A stretch of 45,744 nt of DNA from Rhodobacter capsulatus (GTDB lineage Bacteria > Pseudomonadota > Alphaproteobacteria > Rhodobacterales > Rhodobacteraceae): the NCBI RefSeq assembly GCF_005144475.1, contig NZ_SWJZ01000054.1, forward strand, positions 1-45,744, written 5' to 3'. The notes below the pieces were generated by a model, which worked only from the letters and a program-made list of their open reading frames with translations, searched no databases and was not told the DNA's origin. Shown one piece after another: positions 8,961 to 17,961 of this stretch; the first letter of the stretch is position 1, and each line of letters begins with the position of its first letter. The position numbers were made by a program, and so were the translations under genes.

Positions 8961-10346
8961 ATGGCAGACGCGACATTCTGGCAAGAGGCGCAGGTAATTT
9001 TCGGCAATCGGATCAGCAAAAAAAGGACAGATTGCGAAAGCCATGGCCAATCCGAGACCTGGTTCCCCCTGACCCCGCCCGAGGCGGTGGTCTTCCCCGA
9101 GAGCACCGAAGAGGTCGCCGCCCTCACGAAAATTTGCGCGGCCCATCGCGTGGCCCTGGTCGGCTGGGGCGCGGGAACTTCGCTTGAAGGCCATGCTCTG
9201 GCGGTCGCGGGCGGGATCGTGGTCGATTTCAGCCGCATGAACCGGGTGCTGGAGGTTCGCGCCGAAGACCGGCTGGTCCGGGTCGAACCCGGCATCCCCC
9301 GCGAGGCGCTGAATGCCGAGCTGCGCGCGACGGGGCTGTTCTTCCCGGTCGATCCGGGGGCGAATGCGTCGCTTGGCGGGATGGCCGCGACGCGGGCGAG
9401 CGGCACGACGACGGTGCGCTATGGCTCGATGCGGGACAATGTGGCGGGGCTGACGGTGGTTCTGGCCGACGGGCGGGTGATCCGCACCGGCTCCGGCGCG
9501 GTGAAATCGGCGTCGGGCTATGATCTGACGGCGCTGATGCTGGGGTCCGAAGGCACGCTTGGCATGATCACCGAACTGACGCTGCGGCTGCATGGCCAGC
9601 CCGAGGCGGTGTCCTCGGCGGTCTGCGCCTTTGACCGGTTCGAGGCGGCGGTCGAGACCGTGCAGCATGTGATCCAGCTGGGCATCGAGGTCGCGCGGAT
9701 CGAATTCGTCGACGAGGACATCGCCCGCATCTTCAACAAGATGAACGGCACCGCCCTGCCCGAGACGCCGCATCTGATGGTGGAATTCCACGGCTCGGAA
9801 GCGGGGGTGGCCGAGGCCTCGGAACGCTTCGGCGAGGTGGTGGCCGAGATGGGCGGCGCCGATTTCCAATGGGCGACGACGACCGAGGAGCGCAACCGGC
9901 TCTGGAAGATGCGGCACGGCGCCTATTCGGCCTGCATCGCCTCGCGGCCGGGCTGCATGGGGCTGGTGACCGACGTCTGCGTGCCGATCTCGCGGCTGGC
10001 CGAGGCGGTGGCGCGGGCGCGGGCGATGATTGCCGCGGCGGGGCTGACGGGGCCGATCCTCGGCCATGTCGGCGACGGCAATTTCCACGCCATCCTGCTT
10101 CTGGACCGGGACAACCCGGCCGAGCTGGAGACGGCGAAACAGGTCGCGCATGATCTCGCCGCGATGGCGCTGGCGATGGGCGGCACGATCACCGGGGAAC
10201 ACGGGATCGGCCTTGGCAAGCGGGCGATGATGGCCGAAGAACACGGAGAGGCCTGGGCGGTGATGGGGGCGATCAAGGCGGCGCTCGATCCCTTGAACAT
10301 CCTCAACCCCGGCAAGCTGGTGCCGCAAGCCGGAGAGATGCCGTGA
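8961..10346 (+). CDS. FAD-linked oxidase, D-lactate dehydrogenase-like
   Basis: A 461-residue flavoprotein of the GlcD/D-lactate dehydrogenase family. The N-terminal PCMH FAD-binding domain shows GAGTSLEGHA, DPGANASLGGMAATRASGT and SGYDLTALMLGSEGTLG. The C-terminal FAD-oxidase domain ends with GHVGDGNFHAI and ITGEHGIGLGKR. By analogy with mitochondrial LDHD it would oxidise D-lactate or another 2-hydroxy acid and pass electrons to cytochrome c or quinone. No GlcE or GlcF partner follows, which favours a single-subunit D-lactate dehydrogenase over glycolate oxidase. The start at 8961 follows a strong GGGAGGGG ribosome-binding site. The reading frame stays open far upstream, but that stretch is antisense to the acyltransferase gene. 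Confidence 0.88.
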   Translation: MADATFWQEAQVIFGNRISKKRTDCESHGQSETWFPLTPPEAVVFPESTEEVAALTKICAAHRVALVGWGAGTSLEGHALAVAGGIVVDFSRMNRVLEVRAEDRLVRVEPGIPREALNAELRATGLFFPVDPGANASLGGMAATRASGTTTVRYGSMRDNVAGLTVVLADGRVIRTGSGAVKSASGYDLTALMLGSEGTLGMITELTLRLHGQPEAVSSAVCAFDRFEAAVETVQHVIQLGIEVARIEFVDEDIARIFNKMNGTALPETPHLMVEFHGSEAGVAEASERFGEVVAEMGGADFQWATTTEERNRLWKMRHGAYSACIASRPGCMGLVTDVCVPISRLAEAVARARAMIAAAGLTGPILGHVGDGNFHAILLLDRDNPAELETAKQVAHDLAAMALAMGGTITGEHGIGLGKRAMMAEEHGEAWAVMGAIKAALDPLNILNPGKLVPQAGEMP

Positions 10347-10735
10347 GCCTGAGCCAACCGGCAGAGCTGCCGCGAACCTTTGCCGTGCTCTGGGGGGCGC
10401 GCGACGCGCTCGGGCTGTCGCAGCTTTTCGTCGAGGATGGCGAGCTTTTGAGCCTCACCGGCGGCGCGGCGCTGGGCCGGACGGCGATCGCCGAGCTGAT
10501 GGCGGGCGAATTCGCCGGCGCCTTTCAGCGCGCGCGGCTGGTGACGGGCCGCACCCGGCTGCGCCCGATCGGCACCGCGGTGACGGTGCTGATGCAACGC
10601 TTCGTGCTCTCGGGTCTGGTGGACGAGGCCGGGCAGGATGCGGGCCGGATCGGCGCCGTGCTGTGCGCCACGCTGGAATGCCTCGGCCCCGAGGATTGGC
10701 AGATCGTCACCGCGCAATTCGTCGTGGAATCGTAA
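10343..10735 (+). CDS. Small NTF2-like (SnoaL/DUF4440-type) protein
   Basis: A 130-residue protein starting at a GTG that overlaps the stop of the flavoprotein gene by four bases (GTGA), so the two are translationally coupled. The pattern of an N-terminal helix (LWGARDALGLSQLFVEDGELLSL), a central helix, and three C-terminal strands ending in DWQIVTAQFVVES suggests a cone-shaped NTF2-like fold, as in SnoaL or DUF4440 proteins. No catalytic residues can be assigned. The tight coupling implies a role with the flavoenzyme, but that is inference. Confidence 0.7.
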   Translation: MSLSQPAELPRTFAVLWGARDALGLSQLFVEDGELLSLTGGAALGRTAIAELMAGEFAGAFQRARLVTGRTRLRPIGTAVTVLMQRFVLSGLVDEAGQDAGRIGAVLCATLECLGPEDWQIVTAQFVVES

Positions 10736-10741
10736 GGCAAG

Positions 10742-10895
10742 CGGGGGGCGCTGCCCCCCCTTTGCGCTGACGCGCAAATTCCCCCCCGGGATATTTCGAC
10801 CAAGGTGAAATGGGGTCGGGGAAAGCCCCTGCCCTTTCACCTTGGTGCAAATATCCCGGGGGGAGTCCCGCAGGGACGGGGGGCAGAGCCCCCCT
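10742..10895. repeat. Paired inverted structured intergenic element, copy B
   Basis: This element occupies the whole gap between the converging small NTF2-like gene and recN. Left half: outer hairpin GGGGGGC-GCT-GCCCCCC (10743-10759), middle hairpin TTTGCG...CGCAAA (10761-10778), core 10782-10810. Right half, inverted: core 10835-10863, middle hairpin GTCCC-GCA-GGGAC (10865-10877), outer hairpin 10878-10894. The right half is, over about 60 bases, the reverse complement of the left half of copy A, identical apart from flanking bases. The left core carries a TTTCGACC variant. Confidence 0.9.
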
Positions 10896-10898
10896 GCC

Positions 10899-12548
10899 TC
10901 AGCCGTGCAGAAGCGATTGCGCCGCGGCCCGGGCGGCGTCGGTCACCTCGGCGCCCGAGATCATCCGGGCGATTTCATCGACCCGTTCGGGCGGCGGCAG
11001 CGCCTCGACGCGCGAGGTGGTCATGCCGTCCGTCACCGATTTCGCGACGCGGAAATGATGCGAGCCGCGCGCGGCGACCTGCGGGCTGTGGGTGACGACC
11101 AGAACCTGCGCGGTTTCCGACAGCTGCGCCAGCCGCCGCCCGACCGCATCGGCGGTGGCGCCGCCGACGCCGCGGTCGATCTCGTCGAAGATCAGAACCA
11201 GCGCATCGGCGCCTTTCGCCAGCACCACCTTCAGCGCCAGAAGAAAGCGCGACAATTCCCCGCCCGAGGCGATCTTGTCGAGCGGCCCCGCCGGGGCGCC
11301 CGGGTTCGTCGCCACGGTGAAGGCGACCGTATCCCAGCCCTCGGGCCCGGGCTCGCCGCGCGAAAGTTTCGTCGCAAAGACCGCGCGTTCCAGCTTCAGC
11401 GGCGCCAGCTCCGCCGCCATCGCCGCATCCAGCCGCCCCGCCGCCTCGGCCCGCGCCGCCGAAAGCCGCGTCGCCGCCGCGCCAAAGGCCGCCTCGGCCG
11501 CCGCGACATCGGCCGTCAGCCGGGAAATCCCTTCTTCGCCCGCATCAAGCGCCGCCAGCCGCGCCGAGAGCTTGCCGCTCAGCTCGGCCAGATCGTCCGG
11601 CGCCATGCCATGTTTGCGCGCCGCCGCCCGCAGCGCAAAAAGCCGCTCCTCGCAGGCTTCCAGCGCGCGCGGATCGAAGGCCATCGCCTGCAGCGCCGCC
11701 TCGATGCCCGAGACCGCCTCACCGAGCTCGATCAGCGCCCGTTCGAGCGAGGCCATCGCACCATCAAGCGCGCCTTCGGCCTTGTCGGCGGCGCCCGCAA
11801 GCCAGCGGTCGGCATCGCGCATCGCCCCCTCGGCGCCCTCGGGGCCAAGGATCTGATGCGCGCGCAGCACATCGGCGCGGATGCGTTCGGCCGCCTGCAT
11901 CAGACGGCGGCGGGTATCAAGATCGGCCTCTTCGCCCGCGACGGGGGCCAGCTTGTCCAGTTCCGCCACGGCATGGCGCAGGAAATCTTCCTCGCCCTTC
12001 ACCGCGGCCAGCGCCGCCTCGGCCTCGGAGAGCCGCTTCGCCGCCGCCGCCCGCGCCGTCCAGGCCGTGCGGACCGCCGCCAGAAGATCGTCATGGCCCG
12101 CAAAGGCATCGAGCGCGGCGCGGTGGCCGCGGGCGTTCAACAGCCCGCCATCATCCTGTTGCCCGTGCAGTTCGACCAAGGTCTCGGAGACCGCGCGCAG
12201 CACCTCGCCGCTCGCCCGGCGGTCGTTGATGAAGGCGGTCTTGCGGCCATCCAGCGCATTCACCCGGCGCAGGATCAGCTCGTCTTCGGCCGGGATCCCC
12301 GCCTCTTCCAGCACCCGGCGCGCCGGATGGCCCGCGGGCAGCTCGAACACCGCCACCACCTCGCCCTGCGACGCGCCCTTGCGGACCAGTTCCGCCCGGC
12401 CGCGCCAGCCCAGCACGAAGCCCAGACAATCAAGCAGGATCGACTTGCCCGCCCCGGTCTCGCCGGTGAGCACATTCAGACCGGCGCCGAAATCAAGGGC
12501 AAGCCGGTCGATCAGCAGCATGTCACGAATATCAAGCGTGCGCAGCAT
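10899..12548 (-). CDS. recN: DNA repair protein RecN
   Basis: A 549-residue SMC-like ATPase used in repair of double-strand breaks. The N-terminal Walker A motif is GETGAGKS (about residues 29-36). Long Ala/Glu-rich coiled coils fill the middle (about 150-370). The C-terminal half of the ATPase shows the signature KIASGGELSRFLLALK and Walker B LIFDEIDRGVGG. The length is normal. It is the last gene of the minus-strand cell-wall cluster, 30 bases after bamD, so it probably shares that transcript. I looked for an alphaproteobacterial LexA box (GAAC-N7-GAAC) just upstream and did not find one. Confidence 0.96.
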   Translation of the reverse strand: MLRTLDIRDMLLIDRLALDFGAGLNVLTGETGAGKSILLDCLGFVLGWRGRAELVRKGASQGEVVAVFELPAGHPARRVLEEAGIPAEDELILRRVNALDGRKTAFINDRRASGEVLRAVSETLVELHGQQDDGGLLNARGHRAALDAFAGHDDLLAAVRTAWTARAAAAKRLSEAEAALAAVKGEEDFLRHAVAELDKLAPVAGEEADLDTRRRLMQAAERIRADVLRAHQILGPEGAEGAMRDADRWLAGAADKAEGALDGAMASLERALIELGEAVSGIEAALQAMAFDPRALEACEERLFALRAAARKHGMAPDDLAELSGKLSARLAALDAGEEGISRLTADVAAAEAAFGAAATRLSAARAEAAGRLDAAMAAELAPLKLERAVFATKLSRGEPGPEGWDTVAFTVATNPGAPAGPLDKIASGGELSRFLLALKVVLAKGADALVLIFDEIDRGVGGATADAVGRRLAQLSETAQVLVVTHSPQVAARGSHHFRVAKSVTDGMTTSRVEALPPPERVDEIARMISGAEVTDAARAAAQSLLHG

Positions 12549-12578
12549 CTCAGCCCCCTGCCCCGGTCCCCTGCGGGA

Positions 12579-13424
12579 TCAGAGCCATTCGCCTTTGATG
12601 ACCTGCCGATAGATCGCCGAAAGCCAGCTTTTCCCCTTGGCCTCGGGTTCAAGACCGATCTTTTTCAGACGCTTGTAGGCGTCGTCATAGAAGGGCGAGG
12701 ACTGGAAGTTGTGGCCGAGGATCGCCGCCGCCGTCTGCGCCTCGTCGGTCAGGCCGAGCGAGAGATAGCATTCGACGAGCCGCATCAGCGCCTCGGGCGT
12801 GTGGGTGGTGGTCTGATACTGCTCGACCACGACGCGGAAGCGGTTGATCGCGGCGGTGTAATGACCTTTTTTCAGATAGAAGCGGCCGATCTCCATTTCC
12901 TTCGAGGCCAGATGGTCGAAGGCGAGGTCGAATTTCAACGCCGCCGAGCGGGCGTAATCGCTGTCGGGATATTCCTCGATCACCGCGCGAAGCGCCTGCA
13001 GCGCCTGGAAGGTCAGGCCCTGATCCCGGCCGACCTCGTCGATCTGGTCGTAGTAGCTCAGCGCCAGCAGATATTTCGCATAGGCGGCATCCTCGGACCC
13101 CGGATAGGTGTCGAGATAGCGCTGCGCCGAGGACCGGGCCTCTTCGTATTTCTTCGCCTTGTGGCTGGCGAAAGCCTCCATGATCAGCGCGCGCTTGGCA
13201 TATTCGGAATAGGGGTAAAGCCGCTCCACTTCCGAGAAATAGCGCAGCGCATCGGCGGGACGGCGCGGGTTGCCGACTTCAAGTTCATATTCGCCGCGCT
13301 TGTAGATTTCCTCGGCGGTGAAATTTTCCAGCGGCGGCTCCTTTTGCGTCGGACCGCAGGCCGCCAAAGCCGCAAGCAGCGCAAGACTGCCGACCCGTAG
13401 CGCCGCCGTTTTGCCCGTTGCCAT
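12579..13424 (-). CDS. bamD: Outer membrane assembly lipoprotein BamD
   Basis: A 281-residue lipoprotein with a signal peptide ending in the lipobox LAAC; the acylated Cys lies near residue 23. The mature part is TPR-like: NFTAEEIYKRGEYELEVG, then repeated units such as YPYSEYAKRALIMEAF and YPGSEDAAYAKYLLALSYYDQ. BamD is the essential lipoprotein of the BAM complex that inserts beta-barrel proteins. The length fits. A GAAGAGG ribosome-binding site precedes the ATG. The 153-bp gap to lpxC upstream includes a possible terminator, so bamD-recN may also have its own promoter there. Confidence 0.94.
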   Translation of the reverse strand: MATGKTAALRVGSLALLAALAACGPTQKEPPLENFTAEEIYKRGEYELEVGNPRRPADALRYFSEVERLYPYSEYAKRALIMEAFASHKAKKYEEARSSAQRYLDTYPGSEDAAYAKYLLALSYYDQIDEVGRDQGLTFQALQALRAVIEEYPDSDYARSAALKFDLAFDHLASKEMEIGRFYLKKGHYTAAINRFRVVVEQYQTTTHTPEALMRLVECYLSLGLTDEAQTAAAILGHNFQSSPFYDDAYKRLKKIGLEPEAKGKSWLSAIYRQVIKGEWL

Positions 13425-13514
13425 CGCTGCCTCTTCCGTTCGTCACCGGAACTGCGTCCGGTCTGCCGCCTCTGACCCCCGGGGGGGGGCCGCTGTTTCG
13501 CCCGTCCTAGCACA

Positions 13515-13550
13515 GAAAAAACGGCGGCGCAAAACGCCTTTCACGCGCCG
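13515..13550 (-). terminator. Probable rho-independent terminator after lpxC
   Basis: Read on the minus strand, CGGCGC and GCGCCG form a 6-bp stem around a 14-base loop. Six consecutive T follow after two bases. It lies 28-63 bases past the lpxC stop. The stem is short for a strong terminator, so partial read-through into bamD is plausible. Confidence 0.5.
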
Positions 13551-13577
13551 GGGGATGACTGACGCGGCCGTGAAGGC

Positions 13578-14495
13578 TCAGCGCGCCGCCATCGCCCCGC
13601 GCAGCACGCCCGCGCCCGGCAGACGATGCGCCTGCTCGGGCGAGCAGGTTTCCCAGACCCAGGCGTCCGGATCGGCGAAAAGCGCGCGCAAAAGCTTGTT
13701 CGTCAGCGCATGGCCGGCGCGATTGCCGACATAGCGCGCCATCAAGGGCGCCCCGGCCAGCGCCAGATCGCCCATCGCGTCCAGCATCTTGTGGCGCACG
13801 GCCTCATCGGCGTGACGCAGACCGCCGGGCGACAGCACCGCGGCGCCATCGACGACGACGGCGTTTTCATAGGTGCCCCCCAGCGCAAGGCCATGGGCGC
13901 GCATGTAATCGACATCGGCCTGACGGCAGAAGGTGCGGCTGTCCATCAGCTCGCGCACGAAGGCGCCATTGGCCATCTTCAGGCTTTTCGCCTGTTTGCC
14001 GATCGCCGCATCGGCGAAGTCGATGGCGAAATCGATTTCCAGCGTCGCCGCCGGTTCCAGCCGCGCGACGGCCTCGCCCTCGCGCACTTCGACCGGATGC
14101 AGCACCCGGATCGCGCGCAGATCGGCGTCAAGACGCCGCAGGCCGACGCGGCGGATCGCCTTCACGAAGGGCGCCGAGGAGCCGTCGAGAATCGGCACTT
14201 CCGGCCCGTCGATCTCGATCAGCGCATTGCCGATGCCCAGACCGGCCAGCGCCGCCATGACATGTTCGATCGTCGAGACGGAAACGCCGTCGGCGTTCAC
14301 GATCAGCGTGCACAGCTTCGAGGGCGTGACATGGTCCCACAGCGCCGGGATGCGCGGATCGACCCCCGTCACATCGGTGCGACGGAAGACGATGCCGTGA
14401 TCGGCGGGGGCGGGATGCGCAAGCATCCGCACCGGCTTGCCCGAATGCAGGCCGATCCCGACGAAGGTGACAGATGCGCCAAGCGTGGTTTGCAC
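13578..14495 (-). CDS. lpxC: UDP-3-O-acyl-N-acetylglucosamine deacetylase LpxC
   Basis: A 305-residue zinc deacetylase catalysing the committed step of lipid A synthesis. Zinc and catalytic motifs are clear: TIEHVMAALAGLGIGNALIE (zinc His), DGPEVPILDGSS, and RHKMLDAMGDLALAG (zinc His and Asp). I prefer the GTG at 14495 because it gives the family N-terminus (M)QTTLGASVTFVGIGLHSG and follows AAAGG. The in-frame GTG at 14522 adds a basic nine-residue peptide without a ribosome-binding site. It sits between ftsZ and bamD, as is common at the end of dcw clusters. The terminator after ftsZ suggests lpxC has its own promoter in the 14496-14667 region. Confidence 0.95.
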   Translation of the reverse strand: MQTTLGASVTFVGIGLHSGKPVRMLAHPAPADHGIVFRRTDVTGVDPRIPALWDHVTPSKLCTLIVNADGVSVSTIEHVMAALAGLGIGNALIEIDGPEVPILDGSSAPFVKAIRRVGLRRLDADLRAIRVLHPVEVREGEAVARLEPAATLEIDFAIDFADAAIGKQAKSLKMANGAFVRELMDSRTFCRQADVDYMRAHGLALGGTYENAVVVDGAAVLSPGGLRHADEAVRHKMLDAMGDLALAGAPLMARYVGNRAGHALTNKLLRALFADPDAWVWETCSPEQAHRLPGAGVLRGAMAAR

Positions 14496-14654
14496 GGTCG
14501 TGCTTGCCTTTCTTTTCCCCACACCGATCGTGGCGGGGAGTTCCGAGCCTCAGTTAAGAACCGTTGACCAAACACACAATTCACCTTTTGCAACAAACTG
14601 AAACAGAAGGCCGGAGCTTGGGCGAATCCCTGCCGACCAAGGCTTAAATATTTG

Positions 14655-14691
14655 ATTAACAAAAGAAAAGGGCCGGTTTTCACCGGCCCTT
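14655..14691 (-). terminator. Rho-independent terminator after ftsZ
   Basis: A perfect 9-bp stem (AAGGGCCGG and CCGGCCCTT, 14668-14691) with a six-base loop lies 20 bases beyond the ftsZ stop. On the minus strand it is followed by TTCTTTTGTT. This is the clearest intrinsic terminator in the window and separates ftsZ from lpxC. Confidence 0.88.
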
Positions 14692-14711
14692 GTGCGACAT
14701 GTTGTGATGCG

Positions 14712-16430
14712 TCAATTCGCCTGGCGACGCAGGAAAGCCGGGATCTCGATGCGATCCTGATCGGGATCCTGTTCATCGTCATAGGGCTGGTGCTGCGGCG
14801 CGGCGGGCATCTGACGCTGAGTCGGGGCCAGCGCGGCGGCCTCGGCATGGCCGGTCATCCGGTTGATCAGCGAATTGATGCCGAAGCGCGGCTTTTCGGC
14901 GGCTTGCGGCGCCGGGGCGCGGGCAAGGCTGCCCGCGGGCTGCGCCATCGGGCGGTGATAGCCCGCGGCGGGGGCCGGGTTGCCCTGCGGCACCTTGCTG
15001 ACCGCGGCCTGCAGCCGGGCCAGCGCCTCGGGCGAGGGTTGGCCGGGCGCGCGCGGACGCGGCGCGACGAAGCTGGCCTCGTCGTCCTGCAGCATCATCT
15101 CGCGCGCGGCGGCGCGGGGCTGATAGGCGGGCGGCGGCAGTTCGTCGCTGAACTGTTGCGGCTGCGGCTGCGGCGCGGGCATCGGTTGCGGCGCGGGCGC
15201 GGCGGCGACCGGCGCCTCGAACAGGTTGCGGTCATAGACCGGCTGCGCGGCCGGTTGCTGCGGCGCGGGCATCGGCTGTTGCGCGACCGGCTGCGGCGCG
15301 GGTTGCGGCGCGACGGGTTGCGGCGCGGGTTGCTGCATCACCACCGGCTGCGCCGAGGTCACGGTCAGCGCCGGACGCGCGGGCTCGACCGGCGCAGGGG
15401 CGGGATGTGCGGATTTCAGCGGCTCGGCCATCGAGCGGCGCGGCACCGGGATTTCCTGCGCCGGGGCGGCATCGATGCCGGTCGCCACGACCGACACCCG
15501 CATCATGCCATCCATCGACGGATCCAGCGTCGAGCCGACGATGATGTTCGCATCCGGGTCCACTTCCTCGCGGATGCGGTTGGCGGCTTCGTCCAGTTCG
15601 AACAGCGTCAGATCATAGCCGCCGGTGATGTTGATCAAGACGCCCTTGGCGCCGCGCAGGCTGATTTCATCGAGCAGCGGGTTCGAGATCGCCTTTTCGG
15701 CGGCCTGAACGGCGCGGTCATCGCCCGCGGATTCGCCCGTGCCCATCATCGCCTTGCCCATCTCGTCCATCACCGCGCGGACGTCGGCGAAGTCGAGGTT
15801 GATCAGGCCCGGACGGACCATCAGGTCCGTCACGCCCTTGACGCCCTGATAGAGCACGTCATCGGCCAGCGCGAAGGCTTCGGTGAAGGTGGTCTTTTCA
15901 TTCGCCAGACGGAACAGGTTCTGGTTCGGAATGATGATCAGCGTGTCGACGACCTTTTGCAGGGCTTCGATGCCCGCCTCGGCCTGACGCATGCGTTTCG
16001 GCCCTTCGAACTGGAAGGGTTTCGTCACCACGCCGACGGTCAGCACGCCCAGTTCGCGGGCGGCCTGCGCGATGATCGGGGCCGCGCCGGTGCCGGTGCC
16101 GCCGCCCATCCCCGCGGTGATGAAGCACATGTGCGCGCCGACCAGATGATCGACGATCGCCTCGATGCTTTCTTCGGCCGCGGCGGCGCCGACCGAGGGA
16201 CGGGCGCCCGCGCCGAGACCCTCGGTCACTTTCACGCCCATCTGGATCCGATCGCGCGAGCGCGATTGCTGCAGCGCCTGCGCATCGGTGTTCGCCACGA
16301 CGAATTCGACGCCTTCCAGCGCCTTGTCGATCATGTTGTTGACCGCGTTGCCACCCGCACCACCGACCCCAAAGACGGTGATCCGCGGCTTGAGGTCTTC
16401 GTGCTCTGACATGCTCAGATTCAAGGTCAT
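14712..16430 (-). CDS. ftsZ: Cell division protein FtsZ
   Basis: A 572-residue tubulin-like GTPase that forms the Z ring. The N-terminal GTPase core (about 15-330) has the tubulin signature [12 protein letters not shown] and the N-terminal motif [18 protein letters not shown] very long, Pro/Gln/Ala-rich linker (about 345-550) follows. The conserved C-terminal peptide [13 protein letters not shown] binds FtsA and other partners. The linker makes it far longer than E. coli FtsZ (383 residues), as in other Rhodobacterales. The ATG at 16430 gives the N-terminus MTLNLSM; a second ATG at 16412 is possible. Ribosome-binding sites are weak for both. It lies 202 bases after ftsA, so extra promoters in the gap are likely. 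Confidence 0.97.
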   Translation of the reverse strand: MTLNLSMSEHEDLKPRITVFGVGGAGGNAVNNMIDKALEGVEFVVANTDAQALQQSRSRDRIQMGVKVTEGLGAGARPSVGAAAAEESIEAIVDHLVGAHMCFITAGMGGGTGTGAAPIIAQAARELGVLTVGVVTKPFQFEGPKRMRQAEAGIEALQKVVDTLIIIPNQNLFRLANEKTTFTEAFALADDVLYQGVKGVTDLMVRPGLINLDFADVRAVMDEMGKAMMGTGESAGDDRAVQAAEKAISNPLLDEISLRGAKGVLINITGGYDLTLFELDEAANRIREEVDPDANIIVGSTLDPSMDGMMRVSVVATGIDAAPAQEIPVPRRSMAEPLKSAHPAPAPVEPARPALTVTSAQPVVMQQPAPQPVAPQPAPQPVAQQPMPAPQQPAAQPVYDRNLFEAPVAAAPAPQPMPAPQPQPQQFSDELPPPAYQPRAAAREMMLQDDEASFVAPRPRAPGQPSPEALARLQAAVSKVPQGNPAPAAGYHRPMAQPAGSLARAPAPQAAEKPRFGINSLINRMTGHAEAAALAPTQRQMPAAPQHQPYDDEQDPDQDRIEIPAFLRRQAN

Positions 16431-16535
16431 TGGAGTCCGCCTGTGTTCCCGCGGCCTTCATCGGCCGACTGTCCCCGAAATTACCCCCAAGTGTATCCAG
16501 CTTTCAGGGTTCCGTCACCCAAAAAACACAACAAA

Positions 16536-16630
16536 TCCACAAAATGTGGACAGTTACCAGAGGCATTCGGCGGCATTTCGCGCATGACGCAGCATCTGGG
16601 GAAGCGAATCGGCTTTCACCCTGTGGATAG
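16536..16630. promoter_or_regulatory. Cluster of DnaA-box-like motifs between ftsA and ftsZ
   Basis: The 202-bp ftsA-ftsZ gap is more AT-rich than its surroundings and contains three TCCACA cores. Two form a perfect inverted repeat TCCACA-AAA-TGTGGA (16536-16550). The third, CTATCCACA (minus strand, 16622-16630), differs from the DnaA consensus TTATCCACA by one base. They lie about 105-200 bases before the ftsZ start. Binding by DnaA is inference. Confidence 0.4.
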
Positions 16631-16632
16631 GT

Positions 16633-17961
16633 CTACCAATTGTCGCGGAACCAGCGGATCGCGCGCTTGAACGAGCGCCCTCCCATGCGTTCCAGCGGGA
16701 TCTCGAAATCCCACCATTCATCCTGCGGACAGGCCGCGAACAGCGCCAGACCGACCATCGCGGCAAAGCCCGGGCCGCGCATCGCCTCGGGCATGCCCTG
16801 AACGCGCATCGGGCGGCCCAGCCGCACGTTCTGGCCCAGGATCTTCGCCGCCAGCATGTCGAGCCCGGGGATCTGGCTCGCCCCGCCGGTCAGCACGATC
16901 TGCTGGCTCGGCAGCAGATCGAACCCGGCCACGTCCAGACTGGCACGGACCTCCTCGAGGATTTCCTCGACGCGCGGGCGCATGATGCCGATCAGCTCGG
17001 TGCGGCTGATCTGGCGGCGGTCCTTTTCCCAGTCGCCCGAATTGGCCGAGAGCTCGATCATCTCGCGGTCGTCCATGCCGGTCGCATGCACGCCGCCGTG
17101 GAAGGTCTTGATCCGCTCGGCCAGCGCCATCGGCACCTGCAGCCCGGCCGAGATGTCGCGGGTGACGGTATCGCCGCCCATCCGCACGGTATCGGCAAAA
17201 ATCATGTGTTTTTTCAGGAAGATCGAAACGCCCGTGGCGCCGCCGCCCATGTCGATGCAGGCCGCGCCCAGTTCCTGTTCATCCTCGACCAGCGCCGAAA
17301 GCCCCGCCACATAGGCCGAAGAGGCAATCCCCGCCAGTTCCAGATCGCAGCGCCGGATGCAGGTGATGATGTTCTGCACCGAGGCGGCATCGACCGTCAG
17401 CATATGCATGTCGGTGGCCAGTTTCGCGCCGACATGGCCGCGCGGATCCGAGAGCCCCGAGCGGTGATCGAGCGCGAAGTTCACCGGATGGGCATGCAGC
17501 ACCTCGCGACCCCAGCCGATGTCGGGCATGTCGCAGGCGGCCAGCACCCGGGCCACGTCCTGTTCCTCGACATGGCTGCCCGCCACATCGACATCGCCCG
17601 CCAGCCCGTAGCTGCGCGGCTCGCCCCCGGCGAAACAGGCGATGACGTGATCGACACGGGTATTCGCCATCTTCTGCGCCGCCTGCACCGCGGTGCGGAT
17701 CGCGCGTTCGGTTTCCGCCATCGCGTCGATCTCGCCGTAGCGGACGCCTTGCGACGCGATGGTCTTCGCCCCGATCACCCGCATCGCCGATTGCTGGAAC
17801 AGCGGCGTCGGATAATCATTCGCCGCTTCGGGATTTTCGAAGCGCAGCACCAGACAGGACACTTTCGAGGTGCCGATATCCAGCAGCGCGATCACGCCGC
17901 GCGCCATCGCGGTGGTCCGCATCGTCCGCATGGCACGCTGAGTCTTGTGGAACTCGGTCAT
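16633..17961 (-). CDS. ftsA: Cell division protein FtsA
   Basis: A 442-residue actin-like protein that tethers FtsZ to the membrane and recruits the divisome. ASKHA nucleotide-binding motifs are visible: VIALLDIGTSKVSCLVL near the N-terminus, CIDMGGGATGVSIF in the middle and QIVLTGGASQIPGLD near the C-terminus. The end (ERMGGRSFKRAIRWFRDNW) is an amphipathic, Arg/Trp-rich helix, as expected for the membrane-targeting sequence. Its ATG overlaps the ftsQ stop by four bases (ATGA), so translation is coupled to ftsQ. The length is slightly above the E. coli protein. Confidence 0.96.
   Translation of the reverse strand: MTEFHKTQRAMRTMRTTAMARGVIALLDIGTSKVSCLVLRFENPEAANDYPTPLFQQSAMRVIGAKTIASQGVRYGEIDAMAETERAIRTAVQAAQKMANTRVDHVIACFAGGEPRSYGLAGDVDVAGSHVEEQDVARVLAACDMPDIGWGREVLHAHPVNFALDHRSGLSDPRGHVGAKLATDMHMLTVDAASVQNIITCIRRCDLELAGIASSAYVAGLSALVEDEQELGAACIDMGGGATGVSIFLKKHMIFADTVRMGGDTVTRDISAGLQVPMALAERIKTFHGGVHATGMDDREMIELSANSGDWEKDRRQISRTELIGIMRPRVEEILEEVRASLDVAGFDLLPSQQIVLTGGASQIPGLDMLAAKILGQNVRLGRPMRVQGMPEAMRGPGFAAMVGLALFAACPQDEWWDFEIPLERMGGRSFKRAIRWFRDNW

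Noticed and set aside
10805-11095. Small ORFs within the repeat elements, giving peptides like [10 protein letters not shown]
   Set aside because: They are translations of the repeated core in several frames. The same peptide appears wherever the core occurs, so it reflects the DNA repeat and not a gene.
12549-12640. A LexA (SOS) box in front of recN
   Set aside because: No GAAC-N7-GAAC or GTTC-N7-GTTC pair is present; recN here probably depends on the bamD or upstream promoter.
15150-15400. The Pro/Gln-rich stretch of ftsZ as a tandem DNA repeat
   Set aside because: The codons for PAPQPV-like runs are irregular and no fixed unit length is kept. It is a low-complexity linker typical of FtsZ in this group.
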